Of a DNA stretch of 64,000 nucleotides, positions 53,388-62,033 are shown piece by piece (position 1 is the stretch's first letter; each line of letters opens with the position of its first letter). This DNA comes from G963692885 sp964658655 (GTDB taxonomy: Bacteria > Acidobacteriota > Terriglobia > Terriglobales > Acidobacteriaceae). Under the pieces are notes generated by a model. That model saw nothing but the letters and a program-made list of their open reading frames with translations, did no database searches and had not been told where the DNA came from. The stretch spans positions 1-64,000 of the forward strand of contig CAZZZL010000002.1 in the NCBI GenBank assembly GCA_964658655.1. The letters run 5' to 3'. The translations under genes and the position numbers were made by a program.

Positions 53388-53501
53388 AATATCCGCCGCA
53401 AGCTCTTCTGACTGGAACACCTCGGTGTAGTCGGTATCGATCACTGCGCCATCGACCGGCACCCACCAGCGATAGCCATGCGCCTGCAGGCCTAGCAGCA
53501 T
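53331..53501 (-). pseudogene. Possible gene fragment antisense to and beyond the TlpA-like gene
   Basis: A minus-strand frame of 56 codons reads MLLGLQAHGYRWWVPVDGAV, IDTDYTEVFQSEELAADISR, L... with protein-like composition up to the point where it enters the antisense of the TlpA gene. I recognise no family; it may be the end of a gene cut by insertion. The rest of 53388-53690 shows nothing else. Confidence 0.2.
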
Positions 53502-53690
53502 TGTTGAAACCGTTCGTACTCTCTGCCTATCGCCGCCGGTGGCCTCTGTAACGGTAGTTTCAGTGAGTACAAGCCTTCAGGGCTTTCTTGTGACGATGGT
53601 AGGTGTACGGATTCCTCTTTGTGCCGATAGAACCCTTAAGGAGAGGCTGTCGATCCTTTTCTGGACGCTCGTCACTGGAAGGAATACCCC

Positions 53691-55055
53691 ATCAAACACG
53701 CTAAACTTCTCTATTCCATAACTCTGGCGCTTGCGCCACAATTCTGTTTGGCGCAGCAACTAGCGCTCAGCTCTCCGGCGGACGTTGTGAACAGCGCTGC
53801 GGCGCCTTCGCACTATGAGAGTGTCACCATACCCGTGCAGGCAATCAGGTCTGCCGATGAAAAGCCGCTGACCGCACGCTGGCTCGACCTCGAAAACTTC
53901 TCCCACAGCGAGCGGTACCGCAGCGCCTTTTTGACCGGAGACCAGCCAGGCGCACCCGCGCAGGGCGGCTATCGTCTCTTCGGGGATGGACAACAGCGCA
54001 GCCTGATTCAGGGAAAGATCAAGCTGGATAAGGACGCAAAGTACACAGTTAATTTTCGGGCCTCCAGCGGGCGGTATTTTAACTGGGCGTTTGCGGACTA
54101 CATCGGTAAAGGTATCGGAACACACTTTGGTTCACCTCTCGCCCTGGACAACCTCTCGCCAGCAGGGGTCGACAATGCCCACCAGGCATACTGCTACCTT
54201 GGCCCGCCCTGCGATGTAGTTGGATCCGTAGAATATAGCTACGCCAACGTTGTTTCGCGCGGCTGGGAGTTCTACGTTCGCGAATTGTACGTGAGTGCGA
54301 CGCCGGTAGAAGCTATTACCGTGGAGTTCGGTTCGATGGGCATCGAGCGGGGTTACTCATCCGAGATCACAACCTTTGACGACGACGGCTTTATCGCCGG
54401 AGAGCGCGTGCGGATTCACGATCCCCGCCATCTTTTCTTTGATGAGATCGGCTTTACAAATGCGTTCTTCGGGGATGTGACAACCCCTAACCTGTTCCGC
54501 CGCGGATTAAAGCTCGATCAGTCAAATTACCGACAGATCTTCGTGGACAAGAAGATCACTCCTCGTGTCGCGGCCTCGGGCGAGTACACCTGGCAGACCG
54601 GCACAGATACCCTGCGCGGGGCCGTGAGGGTGCAAGTCAGGGAGATCAAGGTTGCAGACTCCGTTCGCGTGGAAGCTTATAGCCGGCTCAATGATGCCAA
54701 CCTGCAAAGTAAGATCTACAAAGGCGGGTCCGGTTTCGCAGTTGCTGCAGATAGAAGTTTCGGAAGCAAGGTGAGCGGTGATCTTGGCTTCGACCGCGTG
54801 GACCAGAACTACTGCGTTTACGCTGACAGTTGGGCTGCCTGTGCGTTTCACTTAAGCCTCAACGGTGACTCCTATACCCAGGGCAAGCGCTACTTCTCGC
54901 ACGTCTCTTACAAGGTCAACCCCTCGCTCACAGCGTCCGGCTTCTACACTCACGCCATCGGGCACGATATTGTCAACTTCAACCAGCAGAATTTCAACTT
55001 CGGCTTGACCCTGGACTTAAAGGCGCTTGTGGATACCAAGAAGCGTGTCTTCTAA
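53691..55055 (+). CDS. Exported beta-rich protein (outer-membrane barrel-like) with AUC in start position
   Basis: The mature part (YESVTIPVQAIRSADEKPLT ... FNFGLTLDLKALVDTKKRVF) is rich in alternating polar/aromatic strands and two Cys pairs, like a beta barrel or carbohydrate-binding outer protein; no family recognised. The nearest usual start is TTG 53748, which cuts a signal peptide in half. Upstream the same frame reads KHAKLLYSITLALAPQFCLA QQ, a complete signal peptide, preceded by AAGGA and then ATC (53691) where ATG would be expected. No ATG/GTG/TTG exists between the stop at 53637 and 53748. 454 aa if AUC is used. Confidence 0.6.
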   Translation: MKHAKLLYSITLALAPQFCLAQQLALSSPADVVNSAAAPSHYESVTIPVQAIRSADEKPLTARWLDLENFSHSERYRSAFLTGDQPGAPAQGGYRLFGDGQQRSLIQGKIKLDKDAKYTVNFRASSGRYFNWAFADYIGKGIGTHFGSPLALDNLSPAGVDNAHQAYCYLGPPCDVVGSVEYSYANVVSRGWEFYVRELYVSATPVEAITVEFGSMGIERGYSSEITTFDDDGFIAGERVRIHDPRHLFFDEIGFTNAFFGDVTTPNLFRRGLKLDQSNYRQIFVDKKITPRVAASGEYTWQTGTDTLRGAVRVQVREIKVADSVRVEAYSRLNDANLQSKIYKGGSGFAVAADRSFGSKVSGDLGFDRVDQNYCVYADSWAACAFHLSLNGDSYTQGKRYFSHVSYKVNPSLTASGFYTHAIGHDIVNFNQQNFNFGLTLDLKALVDTKKRVF

Positions 55056-55504
55056 TCCAAGCACGAATTCCATTTCTCGCTCCGAGAGGTAGCTGACCGA
55101 AGTTGAAATGGGTCTAAGGGATGGATGGCCCAACGCGACCACAGGAACTGGAATTGGTCCCTGTGCTTGAGTGACACAGGGAACTTCCGCCAGAATCCGA
55201 GACGGAGCAGCCCACTTAGCGGTGCTGCTCCTTTGCTTTTGGTGCAACCAGCGTGGACGCACTCCTGCGGGCGCAAGTCCCGCTTAGGCAGGTCAAACGG
55301 GATGAAGCGAGGCGCAACTGCATAAGGGTGGCCGCACGCACGGACTGCGCCCCGCCGCGTGACTTGTGATCCAGTACATTTGCCCCTCGTGCAAGACGAG
55401 CCTGAGCGCCGCTGGGTGCCTGGGTCTATGTCCTTCCGGATCGATCAGGTAGAAAAGTGAAAAATGAGCCCGCCGGCCTCTGGCCCGACCTTTAAATAAA
55501 CCCC
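55056..55504. other. Intergenic region with terminator, before padR
   Basis: About 450 bases with no gene I can support. It holds a small dyad (CCCTGTG / CACAGGG near 55160-55185), the terminator at 55204-55240, and low-complexity GC-rich sequence, then the padR promoter. Confidence 0.4.
55204..55240 (+). terminator. Rho-independent terminator of the exported-protein gene
   Basis: GGAGCAGC (55204-55211) pairs with GCTGCTCC (55224-55231), followed by TTTGCTTTT. It lies 150 bases after the gene stop. Confidence 0.65.
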
Positions 55505-55536
55505 TTGCACTTCTACAGGTAGATGCTATACATGTA
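55505..55536 (+). promoter_or_regulatory. padR promoter with overlapping PadR-type palindromes
   Basis: TTGCAC (55505-55510), 16-base spacer, TATACA (55527-55532). Two dyads overlap it: TCTAC-AG-GTAGA (55512-55523) in the spacer and TACATGTA (55529-55536) on the -10. TACATGTA-type palindromes are the usual PadR operators, so autorepression of padR and the permease is likely. Transcription would begin near 55540, only a few bases before the gene. Confidence 0.6.
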
Positions 55537-55548
55537 GAAGTCATAGGC

Positions 55549-55899
55549 ATAAAGACTCCATCCAGATTCGATCTTCCACAGGGCACCCTCGACCTGCTCA
55601 TCCTGCGCGTAGTCGCGCCCGGACCTGTTCACGGCTACGCCATCGCGCAGCGCATCCAGCTCATCTCCAACCAGTTGCTGCAGATCCAGCAGGGTTCGCT
55701 GTATCCCGCGCTGCACCGTCTGGAGAACAAGAAATTTCTCGTCGCCGAATGGGGATCAACCGAGACCAACCGCGAAGCGAAATTCTATCGTCTGACAGCC
55801 AAGGGCCGCACCCAGCTCAAAACCGAGACAGAGAACTGGAAACAACTCACCGAGGTCGTCGCCATGATCCTGCAACAGCCGTTTGGAGAAGCTTCATGA
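55549..55899 (+). CDS. PadR-family transcriptional regulator, no standard start codon
   Basis: Full PadR domain in one open frame: FDLPQGTLDLLILRVVAPGP, VHGYAIAQRIQQ-like, QQGSLYPALHRLENKKFLVA, EWG..REAKFYRLTAKGRTQLK and a C-terminal helix. The first ATG/GTG/TTG in frame is TTG 55675, which removes half of the winged helix and cannot be right. In the place of the initiator the frame reads ATA (55549; ATAAAGACTCCATCCAGA), with AGAAG 8 bases upstream. So it either starts at AUA or has lost its start. It overlaps the permease gene by ATGA and should repress it. 116 aa. Confidence 0.7.
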   Translation: MKTPSRFDLPQGTLDLLILRVVAPGPVHGYAIAQRIQLISNQLLQIQQGSLYPALHRLENKKFLVAEWGSTETNREAKFYRLTAKGRTQLKTETENWKQLTEVVAMILQQPFGEAS

Positions 55900-58433
55900 A
55901 CTGGTTTCAGCGTCTCGTCAGAACACGTCGGATGGAGAGTGATCTCGATGCCGAACTGCGTTTTCATTTCGGGACGCAGGTGGAAGCGAAGAGGCGATCC
56001 GGCCTGACGGAAGAGGAAGCGCGCCGCGAGGCCCGTCTCGAATTTGGCGGCCTTGCTCAGGTCAAGGAAGACTGCCGCGAAAGCCGAGGCACACTCTGGC
56101 TTTCTTCCATCGTGCAGGACTTGAAGTTCGGTGCGCGCATTCTCGCCAGGTCGCCGGGCTTTTCCGTGGCGGCCATCATCGTGCTCGCACTCGGCATCGG
56201 CGTGACGACGTTTGCATTCAGCCTCTACAACATCGTCGCCCTGCAGTACCTTCCCGTACGCGACCCCGCAACATTAGTCCGTATCCAGCGACGCTCTCCC
56301 GCAAATATCAATCCCGGCGTGCCGTATACGTCGATTGAGTACTACCGTCAAAACGCAAAATCCCTTGCAGCCGTGATGGAGACCATGGGTGCTCCACCGC
56401 TGGTCCTCAACCAGGACGAGCAGCGGGTCAGCGCTACCTTCGTCAGCTCCAATTACTTCACCGAGCTGGGCGCGTCCGCCACCGCCGGGCGGCTCTTCGA
56501 TGCGACTGATGACACTGCCGCCTCCGCGCCAGTCTGTGTGTTGAGTTTCCGCCTGTGGCAGAAGCGCTTCGACAGCGATCCATCCATCATCGGCAAGGTC
56601 ATCCATCTTGGCGGCGAGCCGGCCACCGTCATCGGCGTCGCCCCCGAGACATTCGCAGGCCTCGGCTCTGACGCCCCTGACCTTTGGCTCCCGATCCTGC
56701 AGCACGCCTATTTCATTCAGGGCAGCAAACTCCTGACCGATCCGACTCTCGAAGGTTGGGTTGGCATGTGGGGACGGCTCGCTCCCGGAGTCAGCAGCAC
56801 AAGCGCGGAACAGGAACTGCTGTCCCTCACCAACCAGCTGCGGAAGATATATCCAGTCGTCATCTGGGACCACGAATACATCGTCATCACCCCCGGCGCC
56901 CACTTCCTCTCGTTCGATTCAGGACCACCTGTCCTCCCGCTTGTCGGCGCATTAGTCTTCCTGATTCTTGCCATTGCATGTGCCAATCTCGGTGGCCTCC
57001 TCATGGCGCGCGGTGTCGGCAGGCAGGCAGAGATTCAACTGCGCTTCGACCTTGGCGCGCGTAAGCTCCGCGTTTTCCGCCAGTTATTGACTGAAAATCT
57101 ATTACTGGGTCTGCTCGGATCGCTCGCCGCTTTGCCATTCAGCTACGGAGTGCTTCGCCTCTTGCTGGTGTATTCCCATGCCCCCGCGTGGATGAGTGGC
57201 CTGCCCGACTGGCGCGTCCTGCTCTTCACGACAGCGATGGGGCTTGTCGCTGCCATTCTCTTTGGATTGCTGCCCACTCTCCAGATGGTTCGCCAGAAAA
57301 AGAAGCGCACCCTTTGGCATCAGTTCGTCGTCTGTGCCCAGGTGGGAGCCAGCGCTGTGCTGCTCATCCTTTCAGGCTTGCTGGTCCGCGCAACGCTGCA
57401 TACGCTCTACTCGGACCCCGGCTTCAGCTATGAGCAGGTCTCGTCCATCGACCCGGGTATGAGCGGGCATGGATTCTCTTCAGCGCAGGCGCAGGCCTAC
57501 GTCAGTCAGCTGCAGCATCGTCTGCGCGCAGTGCCCGGCGTCAAGGTGGTGTCGATCGCCAGAATTCCGCCGCTGGTGAACACATCCGTCAGTTACACCA
57601 CTGTCGATGTCGGTGGACGCCGCATCATGATCTATCTCAACTGGGTGGGCCCGGAATTCTTCAGCACCATGGGCATTCCCCTTCTACGCGGCCACTACTT
57701 CCACAGCGGCGAAAAGAATGCCGTCATCCTCAGCGAATCGCTCGCCCGAAGGCGCTGGCCCAATGATGATCCCATCGGGAAACGCTGGGAAAAGAGCGCC
57801 GATATCGTAGTCGGCGTCGTCGGCAATACGCGCGCCATGGAGCTGAACAATACAGATGCAACGGAGATCTACTTCCCGCCCACTGCTGATGATTTTCCAA
57901 CCATGTCAGTGCTGGTCAGGGCCACCGGCGATCCCTCTACCATCACGCCAGCCGTAAAGGGCATTGCGGCCGGTATGTCCACCGGCCTCTATCCAACCAT
58001 CACGCCGCTAACGGCCGGCTTTCATAAAAATGTCGCACAGGCAGAACAGATAGCCGCCATCATCAGCCTGCTCGGCAGCATCGCAATCTTCCTGGCTGCC
58101 GTGGGATTGCTCGGCCTTGTCAGCTATGCCGTCTCGGAAAGAACGAAGGAAATTGCCATTCGTCTCGCGCTCGGAGCCGACCGCGTTGAGATCGTCACCA
58201 CGGTGCTCCGGCGATTTGCCTGGCCTGTGCTCGTAGGACTGGTTGCCGGCATCGGAGTCACCGCCGGTCTCTCGCAGGTACTGCGGCGCGTGCTCTACGG
58301 CATCACCGGACTGGATCCGATCAGCTACATTGTCGCGATCACAATCCTGGTCCTCATCCTTGCCGCCGCCGCCCTGCTGCCGGTTCGCCGCACGTTTCAG
58401 TTCGACATAGCAAGAACACTTCACTTCGAATAA
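55896..58433 (+). CDS. ADOP-family MacB/FtsX-like permease
   Basis: 845 aa from ATG 55896, overlapping the padR stop. Layout of the acidobacterial duplicated orphan permeases: N-terminal ~75-residue prefix (LVRTRRMESDLDAELRFHFG ... EEEARREARLEFGG), then two MacB-core + FtsX units: helix AAIIVLALGIGVTTFAFSLY, periplasmic domain, helices ~350-480, second periplasmic domain, and C-terminal helices (AIIVSLLGS-like IAAIISLLGSIAIFLAAVGL; RTKEIAIRLALGADR). No ATPase is encoded nearby. Probably exports or senses an envelope compound under PadR control; substrate unknown. Confidence 0.9.
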   Translation: MNWFQRLVRTRRMESDLDAELRFHFGTQVEAKRRSGLTEEEARREARLEFGGLAQVKEDCRESRGTLWLSSIVQDLKFGARILARSPGFSVAAIIVLALGIGVTTFAFSLYNIVALQYLPVRDPATLVRIQRRSPANINPGVPYTSIEYYRQNAKSLAAVMETMGAPPLVLNQDEQRVSATFVSSNYFTELGASATAGRLFDATDDTAASAPVCVLSFRLWQKRFDSDPSIIGKVIHLGGEPATVIGVAPETFAGLGSDAPDLWLPILQHAYFIQGSKLLTDPTLEGWVGMWGRLAPGVSSTSAEQELLSLTNQLRKIYPVVIWDHEYIVITPGAHFLSFDSGPPVLPLVGALVFLILAIACANLGGLLMARGVGRQAEIQLRFDLGARKLRVFRQLLTENLLLGLLGSLAALPFSYGVLRLLLVYSHAPAWMSGLPDWRVLLFTTAMGLVAAILFGLLPTLQMVRQKKKRTLWHQFVVCAQVGASAVLLILSGLLVRATLHTLYSDPGFSYEQVSSIDPGMSGHGFSSAQAQAYVSQLQHRLRAVPGVKVVSIARIPPLVNTSVSYTTVDVGGRRIMIYLNWVGPEFFSTMGIPLLRGHYFHSGEKNAVILSESLARRRWPNDDPIGKRWEKSADIVVGVVGNTRAMELNNTDATEIYFPPTADDFPTMSVLVRATGDPSTITPAVKGIAAGMSTGLYPTITPLTAGFHKNVAQAEQIAAIISLLGSIAIFLAAVGLLGLVSYAVSERTKEIAIRLALGADRVEIVTTVLRRFAWPVLVGLVAGIGVTAGLSQVLRRVLYGITGLDPISYIVAITILVLILAAAALLPVRRTFQFDIARTLHFE

Positions 58434-58460
58434 ACGAACCGTGATCCGGCTGCGCAAATC

Positions 58461-58732
58461 TTAAATTGCGCGACGGAGAGTGAGCGTTACCTGCAGCTTT
58501 TTTCCGGAGCGGTCAATGGCGACCAGCAGCCGCGTATGCGGATTTGACTTGAATGCGTCCTTTACCAGTTCCATCGTCATGGCATCTGCTCGCTTGGCTT
58601 GAAGTGACTGCGCTTTGTCTCTTCATCAGCTTCAGGCGCAGCATCAATCCCAGCCATCCCTGCAACCGCGTAGACGCGCTCACCATCCCGTTCGACACGC
58701 TCACCCCGGTCGAGGCCATGCATCCTCCGGCG
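58461..58732 (-). pseudogene. Decayed C-terminal tail behind the aspartic-protease gene
   Basis: After the protease stop (TGA, 58733) the same frame goes on as MHGLDRGERVERDGERVYAV, AGMAGIDAAPEADEETKRSH, FKPSEQMP-stop; two bases off, MTMELVKDAFKSNPHTRLLV AIDRSGKKLQVTLTLRRAI-stop ends at 58461. The last part looks like the final strands of a PDZ domain, which related exported aspartic proteases carry. One nonsense or frame loss and one base deletion would explain it. No intact gene covers this stretch. Confidence 0.4.
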
Positions 58733-59629
58733 TCAGTGCGCGTCCGCCCCGAACGGGTCGCCGTAATGGTCATTTGGCGTCAGCATCATCCAGGAGCCGG
58801 GCAGGTCCACCATCACGTCAAACCGGCTCAGGATGCTGCCGCTTACCACGCCGGCCAGTTGCGCACCCACGCCTCGCGGACTCGGCGGCGCCACGCTTGC
58901 CGGCACGTCCTTCAACACGTGTCCACCAAGCGAAAAGACTGCAATCCGTATCGGTTGCGAGGGCCTGCCCAGTTCCGGATGCGCCTTTAAAAATTCGCTC
59001 GTCAGCACCAGTCCCGACCCGGCCTGCCCCGTGTCCACCAGGAAAATACCATGCACCTGTTGGCCGCTTGCCGTTTGCAGAATCGCCTCGACAAACGGCA
59101 GCCCGTTGATGACCTTCAGGTGCACATGCACATCCGGCGTAGCGCAGCTTTGCAGCACGACGAGCGTCAGGGTCTGGTGGACGTAGTCGATGCGCGCTCC
59201 AAAATTCTCGAAAATGTCCGACCCGGCAATCCCAATCACCCTCTGACCTGTCTGTTTCGCGAAAGCCTCTACGCTGTAAACCATCGCCGGGCGATGGCTT
59301 ACCTGCGCTCCGGCCAGCTTGAGCGTCGTGTCGGCAAGTTTCTCGCCGGAAGTGCCTCTACTGCCGAGCAGCCGGGCTGTTTCAGGACTCACAATGGTCG
59401 TAGTCGCGGCCGTATCGACCACGAAAAGTCCTGCTACCGCAGGCTTTCCCGGCGCGCCCTCGATGGACCCCTCGGCGAGCAGTACGCCGTTGATCACCTT
59501 CACCGCAACCGCCCGCTGGGTTGGCGGCTTGTACAGTTCGGCACCGGCCGGGCGCAGGAAAACGGCGCAAAGCAGGATTGGCAGTAAATATCTTCTCCCG
59601 GTCTTCGCCGTCGCCAATCCTCGCCCCAT
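58733..59629 (-). CDS. Exported retropepsin-like aspartic protease
   Basis: 298 aa from ATG 59629 (MGRGLATAKTGRRYLLPILL), the only start giving a signal peptide (cleaved after AGA, ~30). Two half-domains carry the catalytic motif: FVVDTAATTTIV (Asp72; DTA instead of DTG) and FLVDTGQAGSGLV (Asp199; DTG). Such single-chain twin domains resemble pepsin-like or clan AA proteases. TATAGT (59636-59641, minus) ends 6 bases before the ATG, so the mRNA may lack a leader. The gene ends early relative to a decayed PDZ-like tail downstream. Confidence 0.72.
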   Translation of the reverse strand: MGRGLATAKTGRRYLLPILLCAVFLRPAGAELYKPPTQRAVAVKVINGVLLAEGSIEGAPGKPAVAGLFVVDTAATTTIVSPETARLLGSRGTSGEKLADTTLKLAGAQVSHRPAMVYSVEAFAKQTGQRVIGIAGSDIFENFGARIDYVHQTLTLVVLQSCATPDVHVHLKVINGLPFVEAILQTASGQQVHGIFLVDTGQAGSGLVLTSEFLKAHPELGRPSQPIRIAVFSLGGHVLKDVPASVAPPSPRGVGAQLAGVVSGSILSRFDVMVDLPGSWMMLTPNDHYGDPFGADAH

Positions 59630-59822
59630 GTACGCACTATAGTTTCCGGGGCCGCGTGCCGTCTTGAGCACAGCAGTACAGGGCGCCGTGCCTGCAGGCT
59701 GGCAGGAGAATTTCGCGTGAAAAGCGGGCAGCGGTCCGGACACAGGCACCTGCCGCCGCGGCCAGTCAGGTCGATCAGGCTGGTACACTTGACTGTTGGC
59801 GCATCCGCGCATCCGACTACCT

Positions 59823-60839
59823 ATGAGCACAACTTCATCGCTGCACATCACCACGGCTCCAGATTCGAACCCGGCTCCGGGAATGGCACCAGGCACAGTC
59901 CTGAACAAGGCTGCGCTGCGCATAGCGGACGACATCACCGACCTCGTCGGCTCGACCCCTATGCTGCGTCTCAAGCGGCTCACCGGGCCCGATGATGCCG
60001 ACGTTTTTGCCAAGCTCGAGTTCCTGAATCCCGGCGGCAGTGTCAAAGACCGCGCCGCGCTCGGCATGATCCTCGACGCGGAGAAACGCGGCGTTCTCAA
60101 GGCCGGCATGACCATCCTTGAAGCCACAGCCGGCAATACCGGAGTCGGCCTGGCGCTCATCGGCGTCAATCGCGGCTACAAAGTAATCCTGTTCGTGCCG
60201 GAAGGCTACGCGGAAGAAAAATGTACGCTCATGCGCGGCTTTGGCGCGACCGTGATCCGCACTGCCGAAAAAGAAGGCATGGCAGGCGCGATCCGGCAGG
60301 CCAAAACACTCATGGAGACCACCGAAAACGCCTGGCCCGCCTTCCAGTTCGATAACCAGGCCAATCCGGATTTTCACGAAGCCACCACCGCCGCTGAGAT
60401 CTGGGAGCAGATGGAAGGCGAAGTCGACGCATTCGTAGCTGGCGTCGGCACTGGCGGCACCTTCTCCGGCATTGCACAATTCTTCAAGAAGAAGAACTCT
60501 GCCATCCACACAGTCGCGGTTGAAACCGAGGGTTCCATCCTGCAGGGTGGCGCGCCCGGGCCGCATAAGGTCGAGGGCATCGGCGTCCACTTCATTCCCG
60601 GTACGTTTCATCGCGAGTTCGCCGACGAAATCATCATGGTGCACGATCCCGAAGCCTTTGCCATGGTGCGCGCGCTAGCCTCCAGGGAGGGCGTGCTGGC
60701 TGGCTCGAGTGCCGGCGCAATCGTACATGCTGCCTTCGTTCTCGCGCGGCGTCTCGGCCCCGGCAAACGCATCGCGACTATCATTCCCGACTCCGCCGAG
60801 CGCTACCTGTCGAAGGGCATTCTCGATAACCCGCGTTAG
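59823..60839 (+). CDS. Cysteine synthase / cystathionine beta-synthase-type PLP enzyme
   Basis: 338 aa from ATG 59823. PLP Lys75 is in PGGSVKDRAAL; ATAGNTGVGLALIG binds the cofactor and FVAGVGTGGTFSGIA the phosphate. Fold type II, CysK/CBS core without CBS-pair or haem domains. It makes cysteine from O-acetylserine and sulfide, or cystathionine from serine and homocysteine. Being 18 bases before a cystathionine gamma-synthase/lyase gene, a transsulfuration role is likely. The first ~30 residues are a weakly conserved extension; a later start is possible. Confidence 0.9.
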   Translation: MSTTSSLHITTAPDSNPAPGMAPGTVLNKAALRIADDITDLVGSTPMLRLKRLTGPDDADVFAKLEFLNPGGSVKDRAALGMILDAEKRGVLKAGMTILEATAGNTGVGLALIGVNRGYKVILFVPEGYAEEKCTLMRGFGATVIRTAEKEGMAGAIRQAKTLMETTENAWPAFQFDNQANPDFHEATTAAEIWEQMEGEVDAFVAGVGTGGTFSGIAQFFKKKNSAIHTVAVETEGSILQGGAPGPHKVEGIGVHFIPGTFHREFADEIIMVHDPEAFAMVRALASREGVLAGSSAGAIVHAAFVLARRLGPGKRIATIIPDSAERYLSKGILDNPR

Positions 60840-60857
60840 AAAATCCGATTGGAATCC

Positions 60858-62030
60858 ATGACCAAAGAAAATCCTGAAGTATTTGCCGGCAAAGGCTTCT
60901 CCACGCGCGCCATCCACTCCGGACAATCGCCGGATGTCGAAACCGGCGCCGTCAATGTACCTATCTACCTCAGCTCGACCTACGTACAGGAGGAGATCGG
61001 TAAGCATAAAGGTTACGAATACTCGCGCGTATCCAATCCGACCCGCACGGCGCTTGAAGAGAACCTGGCCGCGCTCGAAGGCGGCACATCGGCTCACGTC
61101 TTTGGCAGCGGCATGGCGGCCATCTCAGCGCTCGTCACCATGCTCAAAACCGGCGACCACGTCATCTGCGGATCGAACGTATACGGCGGCACGCCGCGGC
61201 TTTTCAACCAGATCGTCGCGCACTACGGCATCGAATTCAGCTACGTCGATACCACTGACCCGGCCAATGTCAGCAAGGCGATGACGCCCACGACGAAGCT
61301 CGTGCACATCGAGACGCCCACCAATCCGATGATGCAGTTGACCGACATTCGTGCCGTCGCCGACATATGCAACCAGCATGGTATCGATTTATGCGTCGAC
61401 AACACCTTCATGTCGCCCTATTTCCAGCGGCCCATCGAACACGGCGCCAGCATCGTCATGCATTCCACCACCAAGTTCCTCAACGGCCACAGTGATGGAC
61501 TGGGCGGCGTGCTGGTCTGCACCAAACCCGAGCATGCCGAAAAATTTGCGTTCATTCAAAAGTGCACCGGCGGCATTCTTTCGCCCTTTGAAGCATGGCT
61601 GGTGCTGCGCGGTGTCAAGACGCTTGCCGTCCGTATGCGCCAGCATGACATCAGCGGCCGCATCATTGCCGACTGGCTCGATGCCGAATCGAAAATCGGC
61701 AAAGTCTTTTACCCGGGGTTGAAAACGCATCCTCAATACGAACTGGCGACGAAACAAATGAGCGGCTTCGGCTCACTCATCAGCTTCGAAACCGGATCGC
61801 TGCATAACGCCAATACACTGCTTAAAAACCTGCACGTTTGCACGCTGGGCGAGAGCCTGGGCGGCGTCGAAACGCTCATCTCGCATCCTGCATCGATGAC
61901 GCATGCCGCACTCGGCGCAGAAGGCCGCGCGAAGATCGGCATCACCGATGGCCTGGTGCGCATCTCCGTCGGTATTGAAGATGTTGACGACATCCTCGCC
62001 GACCTCAAGCAGGCTGTCGCCAAACTGTAA
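60858..62030 (+). CDS. Cystathionine gamma-synthase / gamma-lyase (Cys/Met metabolism PLP enzyme)
   Basis: 390 aa from ATG 60858 (MTKENPEVFAGKGFSTRAIH); TTG 60849 is a weaker option. PLP Lys206 in HSTTKFLNGH; YEYSRVSNPTR and SGMAAISA bind the cofactor. The family includes MetB (synthase), MetC and CTH (lyases), not separable by eye. In an operon with the preceding synthase it would either split cystathionine to cysteine (reverse path) or make it for methionine. Confidence 0.9.
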   Translation: MTKENPEVFAGKGFSTRAIHSGQSPDVETGAVNVPIYLSSTYVQEEIGKHKGYEYSRVSNPTRTALEENLAALEGGTSAHVFGSGMAAISALVTMLKTGDHVICGSNVYGGTPRLFNQIVAHYGIEFSYVDTTDPANVSKAMTPTTKLVHIETPTNPMMQLTDIRAVADICNQHGIDLCVDNTFMSPYFQRPIEHGASIVMHSTTKFLNGHSDGLGGVLVCTKPEHAEKFAFIQKCTGGILSPFEAWLVLRGVKTLAVRMRQHDISGRIIADWLDAESKIGKVFYPGLKTHPQYELATKQMSGFGSLISFETGSLHNANTLLKNLHVCTLGESLGGVETLISHPASMTHAALGAEGRAKIGITDGLVRISVGIEDVDDILADLKQAVAKL

Positions 62031-62033
62031 CTG

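Noticed and set aside
55749..55895. Extension of the ADOP permease to 55749
   Set aside because: It overlaps padR in another frame; the family prefix domain starts at 55896 with an ATGA overlap.
58513..58773. 86-codon minus-strand frame as a separate gene
   Set aside because: It is out of frame with both coding-like segments of the decayed tail and has no family features.
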